From the NCBI RefSeq assembly GCF_947500265.1, contig NZ_CANMRN010000001.1, forward strand, positions 310,001 through 374,000: DNA of 64,000 bases. Reading direction: 5' to 3'. The notes beneath the pieces were generated by a model. The model was not told where the DNA came from and did no database searches. It saw only the letters and a list, made by a program, of their open reading frames with translations. The DNA is from an uncultured Psychrobacter sp. (GTDB taxonomy: Bacteria; Pseudomonadota; Gammaproteobacteria; Pseudomonadales; Moraxellaceae). The position numbers were made by a program, and so were the translations under genes. Shown here piece by piece: positions 1-10,100 of the stretch (position 1 is its first letter; the number at the start of each line of letters is the position of its first letter).

Positions 1-1
1 T

Positions 2-964
2 CTTATCATCGAAGCTGTGTTTGAAAACCGAGAGATCAAAGCCAAGTGTACCCAGCAAAGTGAAGCGGTGATTTCAGATACTGCAGTTTATGCGTCTAAT
101 ACTTCAACACTGCCGATCACAGGACTGGCAAAAGCCAGCACACGCCCAAATCAATTCATCGGTCTGCACTTTTTCTCACCAGTAGACAAGATGCCGCTCG
201 TTGAGATTATCATGGGTGAGCAAACCGATGATGCGACGTTGGCAAAAGCGTTTGATTATGTACTACAAATCGGCAAAACGCCTATCGTCGTCAATGACAG
301 TCGCGGTTTTTATACGTCGCGTGTGTTTGGCGCCTATGTATCAGAGGGTATTGCGATGCTAGGAGAGGGCGTGCATCCTCGCAGCATTGAAGTCGCTGGT
401 ATAAAAACAGGCATGCCGATGCCGCCCTTAGCATTACAAGATGAGGTGTCGTTGAGTCTGGCACTGCATGTCAGCGAACAGCGACAGCTTGATATGGCAG
501 CCGAAGGCAAGCCGATGGCGGTGCGTCCTTCATACGAGATACTCAAAACGCTAGTCAATGAGCATGGGCGTGAAGGCAAAAAAAATGGCAAAGGCTTTTA
601 TGAGTATCCTGCAGGAAGTGATAAGTACTTATGGCCTGAGCTGATGACCTTATACCCACCAAAATCAGAGCAACCCTCGCAGCAAGACTTGGTCGATCGT
701 TTGATGTTTATTCAAGCCAATGAATCTGCTAAGTGCTATGAGGAAAACGTCGTGCGCTCAGTTGCTGATACCAATATAGGGTCTATCTTTGGCTGGGGGT
801 TTGCACCGCAGCACGGTGGTACACTACAGTTTATCAATGCAATGGGCGTGAGTGCGTTTGTTGAGCGGAGTCGTGAGCTGGCTGCGAAATATGGCGAACG
901 TTTTGAGCCAGCTCAAATCTTGTTAGATATGGCAGTCAAAGGTGAGGCGTTCTCCGATGACTGA
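2..964 (+). CDS. 3-hydroxyacyl-CoA dehydrogenase part of a FadB/FadJ-type beta-oxidation protein (5' end outside window)
   Basis: The reading frame is open from base 2, so this is the C-terminal part of a larger gene. The first codons (LIIEAVFENREIK) match the NAD-binding domain of 3-hydroxyacyl-CoA dehydrogenases just after the glycine-rich loop. They are followed by the family stretches SNTSTLPI, GLHFFSPVDKMPLVEII and GKTPIVVNDSRGFYTSR. A second HCDH domain contains GREGKKNGKGFYEYP. Known role: NAD-dependent oxidation of 3-hydroxyacyl-CoA to 3-oxoacyl-CoA in fatty-acid beta-oxidation. In FadB/FadJ an enoyl-CoA hydratase domain precedes this part, but that region is not visible here. The gene overlaps the next one by 8 bases, so the two are probably translationally coupled. 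Any GTG inside the frame, such as base 17, is not the true start. Confidence 0.9.
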   Translation, partial: LIIEAVFENREIKAKCTQQSEAVISDTAVYASNTSTLPITGLAKASTRPNQFIGLHFFSPVDKMPLVEIIMGEQTDDATLAKAFDYVLQIGKTPIVVNDSRGFYTSRVFGAYVSEGIAMLGEGVHPRSIEVAGIKTGMPMPPLALQDEVSLSLALHVSEQRQLDMAAEGKPMAVRPSYEILKTLVNEHGREGKKNGKGFYEYPAGSDKYLWPELMTLYPPKSEQPSQQDLVDRLMFIQANESAKCYEENVVRSVADTNIGSIFGWGFAPQHGGTLQFINAMGVSAFVERSRELAAKYGERFEPAQILLDMAVKGEAFSDD

Positions 965-2081
965 TGTGCATTTATCAAATCATGATCAAATGGCGGACTG
1001 TCTACAAGGGTTACGAGTGGTCGATCTGACTCGTAACCTACCTGGGCCTTTTGCCACGCGTTTGCTTGCGGATTTGGGCGCGGACGTCCTTAAAATCGAG
1101 CCCAAACAAGGTGATCCTGCTCGGGTATTTGGTGAATTATTCGCAGCTTTAAACCACGGTAAAACGACCGAAAAATATGATTTTCATGATCCCAAAGCGA
1201 TTGAAGCTATAAAAGCACATCTTAAAGAAGCTGATGTGATGCTAGATAGCTTTCGCCCAGGTGTCTTGGCAGAAATGGGACTAAATGCTAAGACCCTGCA
1301 TACCATCAACCCAAAGCTAGTAATAGTGTCAATCACTGGCTATGGCGTAGAAGGCAATTACGCAAAAGAAGGTATTGACTCAGAAGATGGCTCTGAAGTG
1401 AATCATGACTGGGCCAACAAAGCCGGTCATGATATTAATTTTATGGCTATGAGCGGCGTACTAGATCAGCTAAAAACAGCGCAGGGTGAGCAGGCTATGC
1501 CTAATATCCAGTTTGCGGATTTGGCAGGTGGTAGTGACACAGCCGTGATAGCACTGTTGGCTGCCGTATTTGCCGCCCAACATACGGGCAAAGGGCGACA
1601 CATTGCTATTAGCATGACGCACAGTCTTTATAATCATATGGTCATGCCAAAGGTCACAGGCAAACTGATTAATAGCCTTTCAGGAAATGGCTCAAACGAC
1701 ACTCTACTGCCGCAGCATGATTTTTTGGGTGGTGCATTGCCATGTTACCGATTGTACCAAACCGCTGATAAGCGCCATATGGCGGTTGGTTCCTTAGAGT
1801 TGAAATTTTGGCAAGGTCTATGTGAGGTATTGGAGCTGCCAGCGCTTAAAGCAATACACTGGCAACTTGGTATCATGCCCAATATGCCTGAGAGTGAGGC
1901 TGCGACTAAAACAATCGCGGAAAAATTCGCCAGTCAAACGCTTGAGCATTGGCAACGTGTATTTGCAGCAACAGATGTCTGTGTGACCCCTGTGCTGAGT
2001 TTGCATGAAGCTAAAGTTCACCCTTTATTTGCGCATCAAGATGAGCATCATGCAACATCAGGGTGGCAGCCAGTGAATTAA
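957..2081 (+). CDS. CaiB/BaiF family CoA-transferase or alpha-methylacyl-CoA racemase
   Basis: A 374-residue protein that begins LSNHDQMADCLQGLRVVDLT after a short leader and continues with PGPFATRLLADLGADVLKIE, the N-terminal signature of CaiB/BaiF type III CoA-transferases and alpha-methylacyl-CoA racemases. A later FADLAGG motif carries the Asp conserved in this superfamily. ATG 957 is chosen because AAAGGTGAGG ends 9 bases upstream; the in-frame GTG at 942 lies inside that ribosome-binding site. The start overlaps the 3' end of the beta-oxidation gene. Racemisation of branched acyl-CoA (AMACR-like) is therefore the most likely role, by context. Sequence alone does not separate racemase from CoA-transferase. 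Confidence 0.85.
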   Translation: MTDVHLSNHDQMADCLQGLRVVDLTRNLPGPFATRLLADLGADVLKIEPKQGDPARVFGELFAALNHGKTTEKYDFHDPKAIEAIKAHLKEADVMLDSFRPGVLAEMGLNAKTLHTINPKLVIVSITGYGVEGNYAKEGIDSEDGSEVNHDWANKAGHDINFMAMSGVLDQLKTAQGEQAMPNIQFADLAGGSDTAVIALLAAVFAAQHTGKGRHIAISMTHSLYNHMVMPKVTGKLINSLSGNGSNDTLLPQHDFLGGALPCYRLYQTADKRHMAVGSLELKFWQGLCEVLELPALKAIHWQLGIMPNMPESEAATKTIAEKFASQTLEHWQRVFAATDVCVTPVLSLHEAKVHPLFAHQDEHHATSGWQPVN

Positions 2082-2384
2082 TAATTAGTATGTAAGTAGC
2101 TTTAGAGAAAAGTGAAAGTTGGATTAGCACTTGAAGGAGATATCAAGCCGCTGCTGGCTAGTATCGTCTCTTTAGCCTGTGTAATTTAGACTGCCTGTCT
2201 AAAGTAGAGTGATTGAACTTGTATATTTATAACTGTCTATCTAAAATTGCCTGAATAAGAGACAATACACCCATAAATCCTAAAGTCTTACGGTACTGAA
2301 AAATAGTAGCACGTTCAAAGGCTCTTAGAGATTGAGCAACACAGACATTTAATAAATTTAACTTAAGCAAAAAGGCAGTTCTGA
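2082..2384 (+). other. intergenic, no convincing gene
   Basis: 303 bases between the CaiB-family gene and the acidic hypothetical gene. A minus-strand frame of 66 codons overlaps the start of the next gene and has no convincing start signal. I see no strong terminator or promoter. The last bases carry AAGG about 10 bases before ATG 2385. Confidence 0.5.
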
Positions 2385-3089
2385 ATGACCAAACATAACC
2401 CGTATAATTTTTTACCTTTGCAGCCAACAGGTAGAAACGAGACCAATACTGCTAATACTTATGCTCCTGAAGATATGATTAAAATATACGAGCAGCAGTT
2501 TCTCATTCAAGTGCCAGAAGAAGAGCTAACCGAGTTTTTGCCAGCGTTAAAAGCATTCTATGATATCGATAATCATACCTTAGATGTCAGTGCCATTATT
2601 TTTGATGCAATCGCAGACTCTGCTATCATTTATAATCATAAAATCAAAGTCGGCGACTATCAAATATTAGGTGAGTTGATAGAAGAGGCGATTGAATATG
2701 ATGAAGACAACAAAGGTGATGAAAGCGCTGAAAATGAAGAGATTCAGGCCTATACATTAGAGTGTCAGCGTACTTTCTTCATTAATGATGTAGAAATACC
2801 TTATCATTTCAACCTATTTATTTATGGTGATGGTTATTCTACTTTAACCAAAAAAGAAACCGTGTTAGAAAAAATGTACTGGTTTGTCAGAGGTAGATTT
2901 GAAGAGGATTTATTAGATGACGCTGAAGATAATGACAGCTTAGAGTCTATTAATGCGCAACTAGCCAGTTTAGGTATTCGTGAAATGGATTTGACGACTG
3001 TAGATGAGATAATCAGCTATGTAGAAGGCAGCATCATTGACGACCCAATGGTAGACGAGCTTAACAAACTGTTGGATGATGCTGAATAG
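2385..3089 (+). CDS. acidic hypothetical protein, 234 aa
   Basis: A soluble, strongly acidic protein with no signal peptide or membrane segment. Residues about 90-110 form an Asp/Glu-rich stretch (EYDEDNKGDESAENEE), and the C-terminus is again acidic (LNKLLDDAE). The middle part (TLECQRTFFINDVEIPYHFNLFIYG) looks like a folded beta-rich domain. I do not recognise a family. The start at 2385 has AAGG about 10 bases upstream. The gene stands alone and is followed by a good Rho-independent terminator. No function is assigned. Confidence 0.75.
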   Translation: MTKHNPYNFLPLQPTGRNETNTANTYAPEDMIKIYEQQFLIQVPEEELTEFLPALKAFYDIDNHTLDVSAIIFDAIADSAIIYNHKIKVGDYQILGELIEEAIEYDEDNKGDESAENEEIQAYTLECQRTFFINDVEIPYHFNLFIYGDGYSTLTKKETVLEKMYWFVRGRFEEDLLDDAEDNDSLESINAQLASLGIREMDLTTVDEIISYVEGSIIDDPMVDELNKLLDDAE

Positions 3090-3160
3090 TGTGGAAGATA
3101 AGTTAGTAGAGTAATCAGCAAAAGAACAGATTTGAAAATTATATAGCTGAAAAACTAGAA

Positions 3161-3200
3161 AAAAGCCTCACTGCTCGTATTATGAATGGCGAGGCTTTTT
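3161..3200 (+). terminator. Rho-independent terminator after the acidic hypothetical gene
   Basis: AAAAAGCCTC at 3161-3170 pairs perfectly with GAGGCTTTTT at 3191-3200, so the right arm ends in a T run. It lies 70 bases after the stop codon of the preceding gene and is symmetric enough to work in both directions. Confidence 0.8.
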
Positions 3201-3309
3201 AAATTATTAACCTCATAAATAAGTTCTTTCGACATCATCCAAAATTACATGACGCGATGCATTTCTAGGTTTTTACCCATCTCCCCTCAAAGGGTCAGTC
3301 GATTTCCTA

Positions 3310-3315
3310 TATAAT
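3310..3315 (+). promoter_or_regulatory. candidate -10 element for rluF
   Basis: A perfect TATAAT sits 85 bases before the chosen rluF start. No good -35 hexamer is seen at 16-18 bases. Transcription from here would begin near 3322, after the GTG at 3316, which supports the later ATG at 3400. Confidence 0.35.
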
Positions 3316-3399
3316 GTGAGCTATTTCATTATTGTTTATCCATTCAATTCAGGCTTTTTTCTTAGTAAAGATGCTTCTTATCAGGTAAAACGGTGCTTT

Positions 3400-4404
3400 A
3401 TGTTCAACGCTTCCTCGACTCGTTTAAATAAATACATCAGCGAAAGTGGTATTTGCTCTAGGCGAGACGCTGACCGCTTTATTGAACAAGGTAATGTATA
3501 CATCAATGGCAAACGTGCGTCGGTAGGTGATCAAGTGGTTGCTGGAAATGCGGTAAAAGTTAACGGGCAGCTTATTGAGCCGCGAGAGCCCGATGATTTT
3601 ATTTTTATTGCATTAAATAAGCCAGTAGGCATTGTGAGCACTACAGAAAGCTCTGAGAAGAATAATATTGTCGATTTTGTGCGACATAGTTTGCGTATTT
3701 TTCCGATTGGCCGTTTGGACAAAGATTCTCAAGGTTTGATATTTTTGACTAATAATGGTGATTTGGTCAATAAGGTACTACGTGCTGGCAATAATCACGA
3801 GAAAGAATATCTAGTTACAGTAAATAAGCCGTTAACGGATAGTGTTATCGAAGGTCTGGCGGGCGGTGTACCGATGCTTGGCAAGATGACCAAAAAGTGC
3901 CCAGTGACTAAAGTAGCTCCTAATGTCTTTAACATCACGCTCGTACAAGGTTTGAACCGTCAAATTCGCCGTATGTGTGAGCACTTTGGCTACGAAGTCG
4001 TCAAGCTTGAACGTACGCGGATTATGAACGTAAGTCTCAAAGGTCTTCCCGTTGGTGACTGGCGAGACTTAACCCCAAAAGAGCTGTCCGTGTTACTTAA
4101 ATCTGTAGAAGACTCTTCTTCGCAAGACAATCACTCAAACAAGAAATCTCGCAATGCACCACGAAAAAAACCTCGTGCTGATGCTTCGTCAAAGTCAAAA
4201 TCATCTACAAAATCAGCAGGTGCAGCAAAGGGGCGTAACAAATACGCCAAGGACGATGCTAGAAAACCAGCAGGTTCTAAAGGTAGGGATGGACGTCCTA
4301 CTGGTCGTGGTAAGCCGTCAGGCCGTAATGGTAAATCTGGAGGCAATGGTAAACCTGCTACCAATGGCAGGCGTCCTTCAAAGGGACGAGGCTCTTCGCG
4401 GTAA
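3400..4404 (+). CDS. rluF: 23S rRNA pseudouridine(2604) synthase RluF
   Basis: Isomerises uridine 2604 of 23S rRNA (RluF of the RsuA family). An S4 RNA-binding domain ([20 protein letters not shown]) is followed by the catalytic domain. That domain holds [15 protein letters not shown], with the catalytic Asp, and [20 protein letters not shown], both very close to E. coli RluF. A longer frame opens at GTG 3316, but ATG 3400 ([12 protein letters not shown]) matches the family start and lies downstream of a TATAAT at 3310. The last ~75 residues are a low-complexity basic tail (Lys, Arg, Gly, Ser, Asn) of the type seen on E. coli RluF, probably for rRNA binding. The long opposite-strand frame over this tail (4131-4415) is a shadow of the repeats. 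Confidence 0.93.
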   Translation: MFNASSTRLNKYISESGICSRRDADRFIEQGNVYINGKRASVGDQVVAGNAVKVNGQLIEPREPDDFIFIALNKPVGIVSTTESSEKNNIVDFVRHSLRIFPIGRLDKDSQGLIFLTNNGDLVNKVLRAGNNHEKEYLVTVNKPLTDSVIEGLAGGVPMLGKMTKKCPVTKVAPNVFNITLVQGLNRQIRRMCEHFGYEVVKLERTRIMNVSLKGLPVGDWRDLTPKELSVLLKSVEDSSSQDNHSNKKSRNAPRKKPRADASSKSKSSTKSAGAAKGRNKYAKDDARKPAGSKGRDGRPTGRGKPSGRNGKSGGNGKPATNGRRPSKGRGSSR

Positions 4405-4485
4405 TAATTTTTCACAATGTGACGGCTATATTTATTTCAAAAATAGCAGTAAGCTAAATAAATTTAGTCTTAATGAGATAATATT

Positions 4486-4929
4486 ATGTTTAAAATAAAA
4501 GTAGAGCGCATTGTCAAAAAACCGATTGATGAGGTATTTGAAGCACTGAGTGACCATGCCAGTTATAGCTCATTTAAAGCGGTGGGGATTGCTAAGTTAG
4601 TAGCTGAAGGTAACGAAGAGCGCAATGGCGTTGGGGCTTTACGTAGCATTCAAACGGGACCCGTTAAGTTTTGGGAGCGGATTACGGCGTTTGAGCGTCC
4701 TACTCATATGCAATACCAAATCGAAAAATCTAAGCCTATCAAAATGCAGCATGATAAAGGCATCATTGATTTAAAAGACTTGGGCGATGGCACCACACAC
4801 GTGACTTGGGTATCTGAGGGTCGATTGATTGTACCATTGCCATTAGTCGGTCGTTTATTTGACCGTCAAATGCAGAAACAAGGAACCATAGGGTTTAGTA
4901 GCATACTCAAATCTATCGAAAGCCGCTAA
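4486..4929 (+). CDS. SRPBCC (polyketide cyclase / Bet v 1-like) family protein
   Basis: A 147-residue cytosolic protein with the SRPBCC layout: an opening beta strand followed by PIDEVFEALSDHASYSSF, then GVGALRSIQTG, and a C-terminal helix (VGRLFDRQMQKQGTIGFSSIL). These folds bind hydrophobic ligands or act as cyclases. The ligand cannot be inferred. It starts 81 bases after rluF. Confidence 0.8.
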   Translation: MFKIKVERIVKKPIDEVFEALSDHASYSSFKAVGIAKLVAEGNEERNGVGALRSIQTGPVKFWERITAFERPTHMQYQIEKSKPIKMQHDKGIIDLKDLGDGTTHVTWVSEGRLIVPLPLVGRLFDRQMQKQGTIGFSSILKSIESR

Positions 4930-4953
4930 TCTAGCGGCAATGTTGGGTTTTTT
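4922..4953 (+). terminator. weak candidate terminator after the SRPBCC gene
   Basis: GCCGCTA and TAGCGGC form a perfect 7-bp stem with a 3-base loop that overlaps the stop codon. A T run follows, but only after about 10 bases, so the match to a classical terminator is imperfect. Confidence 0.35.
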
Positions 4954-5004
4954 GATATCACTCTCTAGTGGTGTCTTATTTTATTTGAGTCATCACTGTC
5001 AGTT

Positions 5005-5316
5005 TTAATCTGCTTTATTCTTAGCAGCTTCAATCTCGTTAAAACGCGCTAACTGCTCTGGCGTTGCTTTCTGTTGATATTTCTCTTTCCACTCAGCATA
5101 AGGCATGCCATAAACAAGCTCGCGCGCATCCTCATATTCAATCTCAATACCACGCTCTTCACCAGCCGCTTTATACCATTTGGATAAGCAGTTACGACAA
5201 AAGTCGGCAAGGTTCATTAGCTCAATATTTTGTACATCTTTACGCTCGTCTAAATGAGCCAATAAGCGACGAAATGCCGCGGCTTCTAACTCGATGTTTG
5301 ATTCTAATTTTGCCAT
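5005..5316 (-). CDS. DUF1244 domain-containing protein
   Basis: A 103-residue protein of the DUF1244 family, recognised by the core FRRLLAHLDERKDVQNIELM followed by NLADFCRNCLSKWYKAA and YGMPYAEWKEKYQ. This is a small, conserved proteobacterial family of unknown biochemical function, and two conserved Cys lie in the NCLSKW region. The start ATG at 5316 is preceded by AGGAAAAT. It is convergent with the SRPBCC gene. Confidence 0.85.
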   Translation of the reverse strand: MAKLESNIELEAAAFRRLLAHLDERKDVQNIELMNLADFCRNCLSKWYKAAGEERGIEIEYEDARELVYGMPYAEWKEKYQQKATPEQLARFNEIEAAKNKAD

Positions 5317-5741
5317 AATATTTTCCTAGTTATAATTGAGCCACTTTTAAACCACATGATACTAACGACATAAATATTGCGCAATTAGCGTGGGCTCATC
5401 GTCTGTAAAGTTTATCAGTGGCTCAATCTGTCGTTAATTGTAATGAACTGTGGCGATAGTTAACTCTAATAGTACTATGTATTCTTCTAATATAAATTAC
5501 GACTTGTCATCAATTAAATCAAAAAATACCAGAAGCCAAATGGACAGAATCCACAAAACAAAGGACTGATCTATCATATCAAGTACAAAATGTGTGATAT
5601 AGCTTCATCTTTGTAAAGAAACTCTAAGTTAATTAGCGTGCTTTATAAAGCTATCTATTCAATTTTTGGCTGAGGTAATTGACATACTTGGCTAATAGGC
5701 TTTGCAACATGTTGTGTTGTGCTCTTTAGCGATATAAACCC
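5317..5741. other. intergenic between the DUF1244 gene and the pqqB remnant
   Basis: 425 AT-rich bases with no convincing reading frame in either direction. Its minus-strand reading continues the direction of the pqqB remnant, but no further similarity to PqqB or PqqC can be read, so the rest of the pqq operon is gone or beyond recognition. Confidence 0.5.
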
Positions 5742-6180
5742 CTATTTATTATATGGATCATTATGGTGAGCAGAGCAGAGTGATGCATAGTCTCTAATCA
5801 CCAGAGTCGTCAATTTTAAATTGCCAAACTCTTCAATCTTAAAAGCTTTTTTTGGACCAATTTGACGGCATTGCAAATCGTCGTGCCAGTGCTTCAACAT
5901 GTTAATAAAAGGAGTCTTGTCGTTAGATCTTGATAGACCACATTAATGATGCCAGTATTTCCCAATTGACGTGCTAGCGGCAACGACTTAAATTCGAATA
6001 ATTACTGATTAATGTTGACCAATATATTGAATGAAATCGAATCTATGGTATTTTCTGATATGGCTATTGAAGATTGGGTGCAGGTCTTTTTCTGTATGGT
6101 TCCTAGTCGAATACCGTGATAGTTATGGCAATTGCAACTCTGGGGCGAAAAAAGAATATCAGTAGAAGAATCTAAAACAT
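5742..6180 (-). pseudogene. pqqB: decayed pqqB (PQQ biosynthesis protein B remnant)
   Basis: Read on the minus strand from 6180, the translation aligns by eye with PqqB. After a damaged start it gives CNCHNYHGIRLGTI, a broken form of the CNC-HNC-G-R-GTI motif. TQSSIAIS follows, then after a stop LFEFKSLPLARQLGNTG and IINVVYQDLTTR. In another frame it gives FINMLKHWHDDLQ and later SLCSAHHNDPYNK, which resembles the Pro/His-rich metal region of PqqB. There is a stop at codon 3, another about one third in, at least one frameshift, and an apparent deletion of roughly 30 codons between IINVV and the LTT...MLKHW part. The gene cannot be functional. It lies downstream of intact pqqA in the normal pqqA-pqqB order. 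Confidence 0.85.
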
Positions 6181-6203
6181 AAGTAAAAATAAATCAGTAT
6201 TTC

Positions 6204-6236
6204 CAAAAAAAAGCCCTAGTGATCTAGGGTTTTTTA
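6204..6236 (-). terminator. stem-loop between pqqA and the pqqB remnant
   Basis: On the minus strand AAAAAACCCTAG pairs with CTAGGGCTTTTTTT around a 4-base loop, about 25 bases after the pqqA stop. A terminator-like hairpin directly after pqqA is a usual feature of pqq operons, where it lets pqqA be made in excess. Here it probably ends the whole surviving transcript. Confidence 0.85.
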
Positions 6237-6258
6237 ATGGATGTAAGTTTAGTAAATT

Positions 6259-6333
6259 TTAACGGGCTTCGAAATACATAGTAATTTCAAAACCGATACG
6301 GATGTCTTGAAAAGCTGGTTTGGTCCACTGCAT
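6259..6333 (-). CDS. pqqA: PqqA, pyrroloquinoline quinone precursor peptide (orphan)
   Basis: A 24-residue reading frame that begins MQWTKPAF and ends with TMYFEAR, a near-perfect copy of the Acinetobacter-type PqqA. Glu16 and Tyr20, the two residues cross-linked by PqqE to make PQQ, are both present in the spacing E-I-T-M-Y. AGGAG lies 7 bases before the ATG. The peptide is intact while pqqB beside it is destroyed and no pqqC, pqqD or pqqE is seen in the window. It is therefore either a leftover or serves pqq genes elsewhere in the genome. Confidence 0.92.
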   Translation of the reverse strand: MQWTKPAFQDIRIGFEITMYFEAR

Positions 6334-7189
6334 GAGATTGCTCCTGAATGATGTTACTAGTTGATAGACAGTATTAATAAAGGGAATGCCTCATGCTATT
6401 ACAACCTGACCCCTACTGTCAATTCATTAGATGTTAACTTGGAATATTTTAGCTATGAAGTTTAGCGGCAACAGTAAAGTTTACTTATGTTTATAAATAA
6501 GCCCCTAATTGTGAAGTTAGTATTTGGAGGTTGTCGATGGAGTACGCTAATTGTGGACTTCAGGTTCTGTGATTCAAAAGAGACTGTAGCTAATGCTCAT
6601 TTAAGAAATAATAACCAGCTTATGTTCATTAAATAACCAAAAAAAGATTGAAGAACTTTCTTGGCTTTGGTATGTTTCAAGCCATGCTTTGATTTCATGT
6701 AATTTAAATTCTATCACGCGTAGTTCGGCCAGTACAATTAGTACGGTCGATCGAATCCTCATTTACTATCAACAAGGAAAACCCAACCTTGGCAATGTTA
6801 ACCGATCGATTTTCATTGGAGTGTGTAATTCTACATTAACCTGTATATACTAATATGTAAGGGGTTAGGTTTGGTTAATGAATTATAGCTTTAAGGGTGG
6901 ATTAAGTAAACGTATTTTTTAGTCTGAATATGGTCACCCCAATATTAGGGTCTTTTGACCACTTACCCCTACTCGAGGGGTAAGCGAAATTTGCTGCAAT
7001 ATTAGTTATATCTGATGACTTGATTAGTCTTTCTCTAAAAAGTAGTGAGTCTTTGATTTCTTTTATCTGCCATTTCTGTCCTTAATTGCATTGAAATATA
7101 TTTAATATATAACGGTTATACAAATATACTCCTGTCTAACTGAGTATCACATGGCTGTATACCTACCATATTTTCCCATGGAATAGTTA
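6334..7189. other. gene-poor region between pqqA and the recombinase module
   Basis: About 850 AT-rich bases without a convincing gene. They must hold the pqqA promoter and probably one boundary of the recombinase element. The one clear structure is the inverted repeat at 6962-6984, listed separately. No flanking tRNA gene is visible. Confidence 0.5.
6962..6984. repeat. perfect 9-bp inverted repeat near the end of the recombinase module
   Basis: CTTACCCCT pairs with AGGGGTAAG around a 5-base loop, 206 bases past the end of the large recombinase gene. No T run follows, so it is not a typical terminator. It could be a protein-binding or recombination site, which is inference from position. Confidence 0.45.
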
Positions 7190-10100
7190 TCAGGCCTCAT
7201 CATCTACTATCATAAAAAGATGTACTAAAAACCTCAGCAAGCCAGAAAAGGCTTTGCCATTTGATGTTTGATCGTCAGCAATACAAATGCCAAATCTGAT
7301 AGTGCTAGAGTTGTAAGGTTTGAAGATTGCTTTTGATGCCTCTGGTTTTTTATCAGTAGTTCTATAGATATCATTCAGAGTAGCTTTTATATCTTTATTG
7401 CCTGCAATCATCCACGACTGTGCAGGTAAAAGTCTTAAGCTAATCTGTGCAAACCTTAGAAACTCATCTATATCTTTTACCGGAAATGAAAGATAGGCAT
7501 TATTAATAGTGATTTTTTGTCTAACTATCTGTAGAAACCATAGGTAGTCCGTATGTTGTTGATCACGTAAGATCCAAACTGATTTTAGTATGATGGGTAG
7601 GAGCTCATAATTTTCTCTACTTTTCATACTTTTTGGTTGTCGTTGATTCGTTGTTTCAATAAAGCGACATTTCCCCTGGTTAGTAGTAATCTGTGCTATT
7701 TGCTCAGCGCGCTCAGCGAATACTTGTGCATCCTCGAGCTTTATGAATGAATGGTTTGCCGATAGTCTGACATCGCCGCTTTCCTCTAAAAGCTGTAAGA
7801 ATTTGATGAGTTGGTTGATACCATAGCGGTGAACTCTATCGTCTGCCACATTAGCAGTGAACACATCACTTTCCTTGAACTGATTAACAATATCAATAGT
7901 AAGGTTTACTGGAATATCTCGACTTTGATTTAAGGTTAGTTTTTTTGTCAACTTGCGAGTATCGGAGATAGATATCTTGTTATCGATAATTGGGATGCTA
8001 TTGGACTTGAGCCTGTCTTTACTAATATCAGTAATGTTTTTAAAGATAACGTAATCTAACTGCATTTCTGTATTGGCAATAGCGTATGTAGTCATAAGCA
8101 TTGCTGAATGAATATAATACTCAAAGCTTCGGTTAGGAGACACATGCCCAGCTATTCCTGAAATGGCATACCATTTATCTTGAGCATCATGATTAACTCC
8201 TAACAGCCCAGTTTTTATCTTGGCAATATGTTGATCACTGTAACCAGTTAATGTTTTCACAAGCTGATCGTCAGCATTCAAAATCAGTGATAAATTGGTA
8301 ATTGCTGTATGTCTAAATGCGTGAAATGTATAGTCCTTCGCTTTGAATAAGCACAGCATTCTTCTCAGTACTGCAAGAGGTTCGGTGTCATCAATTGGAT
8401 ATTTGTCATATGAGGGACTAAATATATAATCTGTCTTATGAAGCTCATTCAACTGTACATATTGATTAAAAAAATTCAATTCCTCGTCAGATAGTAGTGA
8501 AAAAGCTGCTACTCGGCGGATACTACCTTGAGTTTTTGTGCTGCGGTAAATATTTGGACGAATAACTAGCGACGGTTCGCCAAGGGTAAATCCCTCAATA
8601 TCTGCATACCTTAATCCAAGCAATTCTTTCTTCCGCATGCCTGTACGATATGCGAGAACAAACAACAGCTTGTACATATCGACTTCGAGTGGATCAACAA
8701 GCTTTGGTATGTTTAACAGGATTGCTTGATAAGCTAGGGGTGAAATCCATTCGCTACGTACCACTCTTTGTGTTTGAGCTTCTTTAATACTTACTTTAGG
8801 GAAATGATAGTACTTAACCCCTATGTCATGTAGACGCTGCAGCAGCTTTGCTGAGTATTGAGTATCTTTGTTATTACGATAGACAGCTTTATGCTCTAAA
8901 ATCTCTTCGTAGCATTCTTCAAAATCCTCACTACTATAAGTATTTAAAGGCTGTCCTGATAAGAAATAAAGCCATTCATAAGCTACCGAGCTCAAATAGC
9001 CTTGAATAGTTTCTTTTTTGGGACGAGGCGTTGCATTAGATCTAGATAATACAAACTTTATTAAAATATTTTCAGCAATATCACGTTCTTCATTTAACAT
9101 GTTCGTTAAAGAGTAGTTGATATCATATTCGTTGTCTTTGATTCTTTCTTTTTGCTTACGAGTGCTGTAATGATTGTCTAATTCTTTATAAATACGTTTA
9201 ACGATATCTATCTTGCGGACTTCGGCCAGCTCAGCATACCTTACGGTATTTTTGCTGACTTTGGATAGAGGTGCCTCGACTGATAAAGATGGTTTGTTAG
9301 TTTTATACTCTTTATTTATCAAGGTAGAAAAATCATCTGTGAGTAGACCTGTGGTTTTACGCTTGCCTTGTGCAACTCCTATTAGTGCTTGATCAACAAA
9401 GACATTGGGCATCATCTCCCAATGATAACTTGCATAACTTAGCAACCATGGTAGAGAAGGAACCTTGTTTTTAGATACTTGCAAAACCTCACTTAAATGG
9501 TTCCTTAGTAATCTTTCAATATCCGTGCTTGTCCTAAACTGATAAGGCTCGTTAAATTTTCTACATCGGTATAACCAGCATTGGCTGATGACATCTAGAG
9601 AGACTTGCTGAGTAATGTATAAAGAACTCTTTTTTACATTAGTAGATTCTGCTCTTTCATTACCATAATTTTTTGTAGGGTAACGTACAGAAACAATGAC
9701 ATGATGATCATTGAAAGCAGTTAAGACTGGTTGATCTAACAAAGTATTGACTAAAGCAGCTAGTAGTTCTTTATCGTTAATCCCGCCAAAAGCTATTAGT
9801 GAAAACACAAGCGACACTAAGGACTGATTTTGATCTTTGCTTGCCGCTGCCCAGTCTGCCATCACCGTTTTAGTTATTTTATTAAAAAGCTTGCCATTTT
9901 TTATCCAGTTTTCATCAATTGAAAGTGGACTCTCTTTTACTAAAACAGGTTCGCTAGGCAAAGGGTAGTGATACTCTGATTGCATATAAAACGTGTTGTA
10001 GTAGCTGACAAATTTAGATAAAACCTCCCAAGCATATCGAAATTGAGCCATTGAAGTATAAATTTTAGAACAGACTTGATGAATCAGCTTGTGTGCTTGT

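Noticed and set aside
2227..2427. 66-codon minus-strand frame before the acidic hypothetical gene
   Set aside because: It overlaps the start of a better supported gene, and the weak impression of a transposase fragment could not be supported.
4131..4415. 94-codon minus-strand frame
   Set aside because: It is the reverse reading of the repetitive basic tail of RluF; its Pro/Leu-rich product is an artefact of the repeats.
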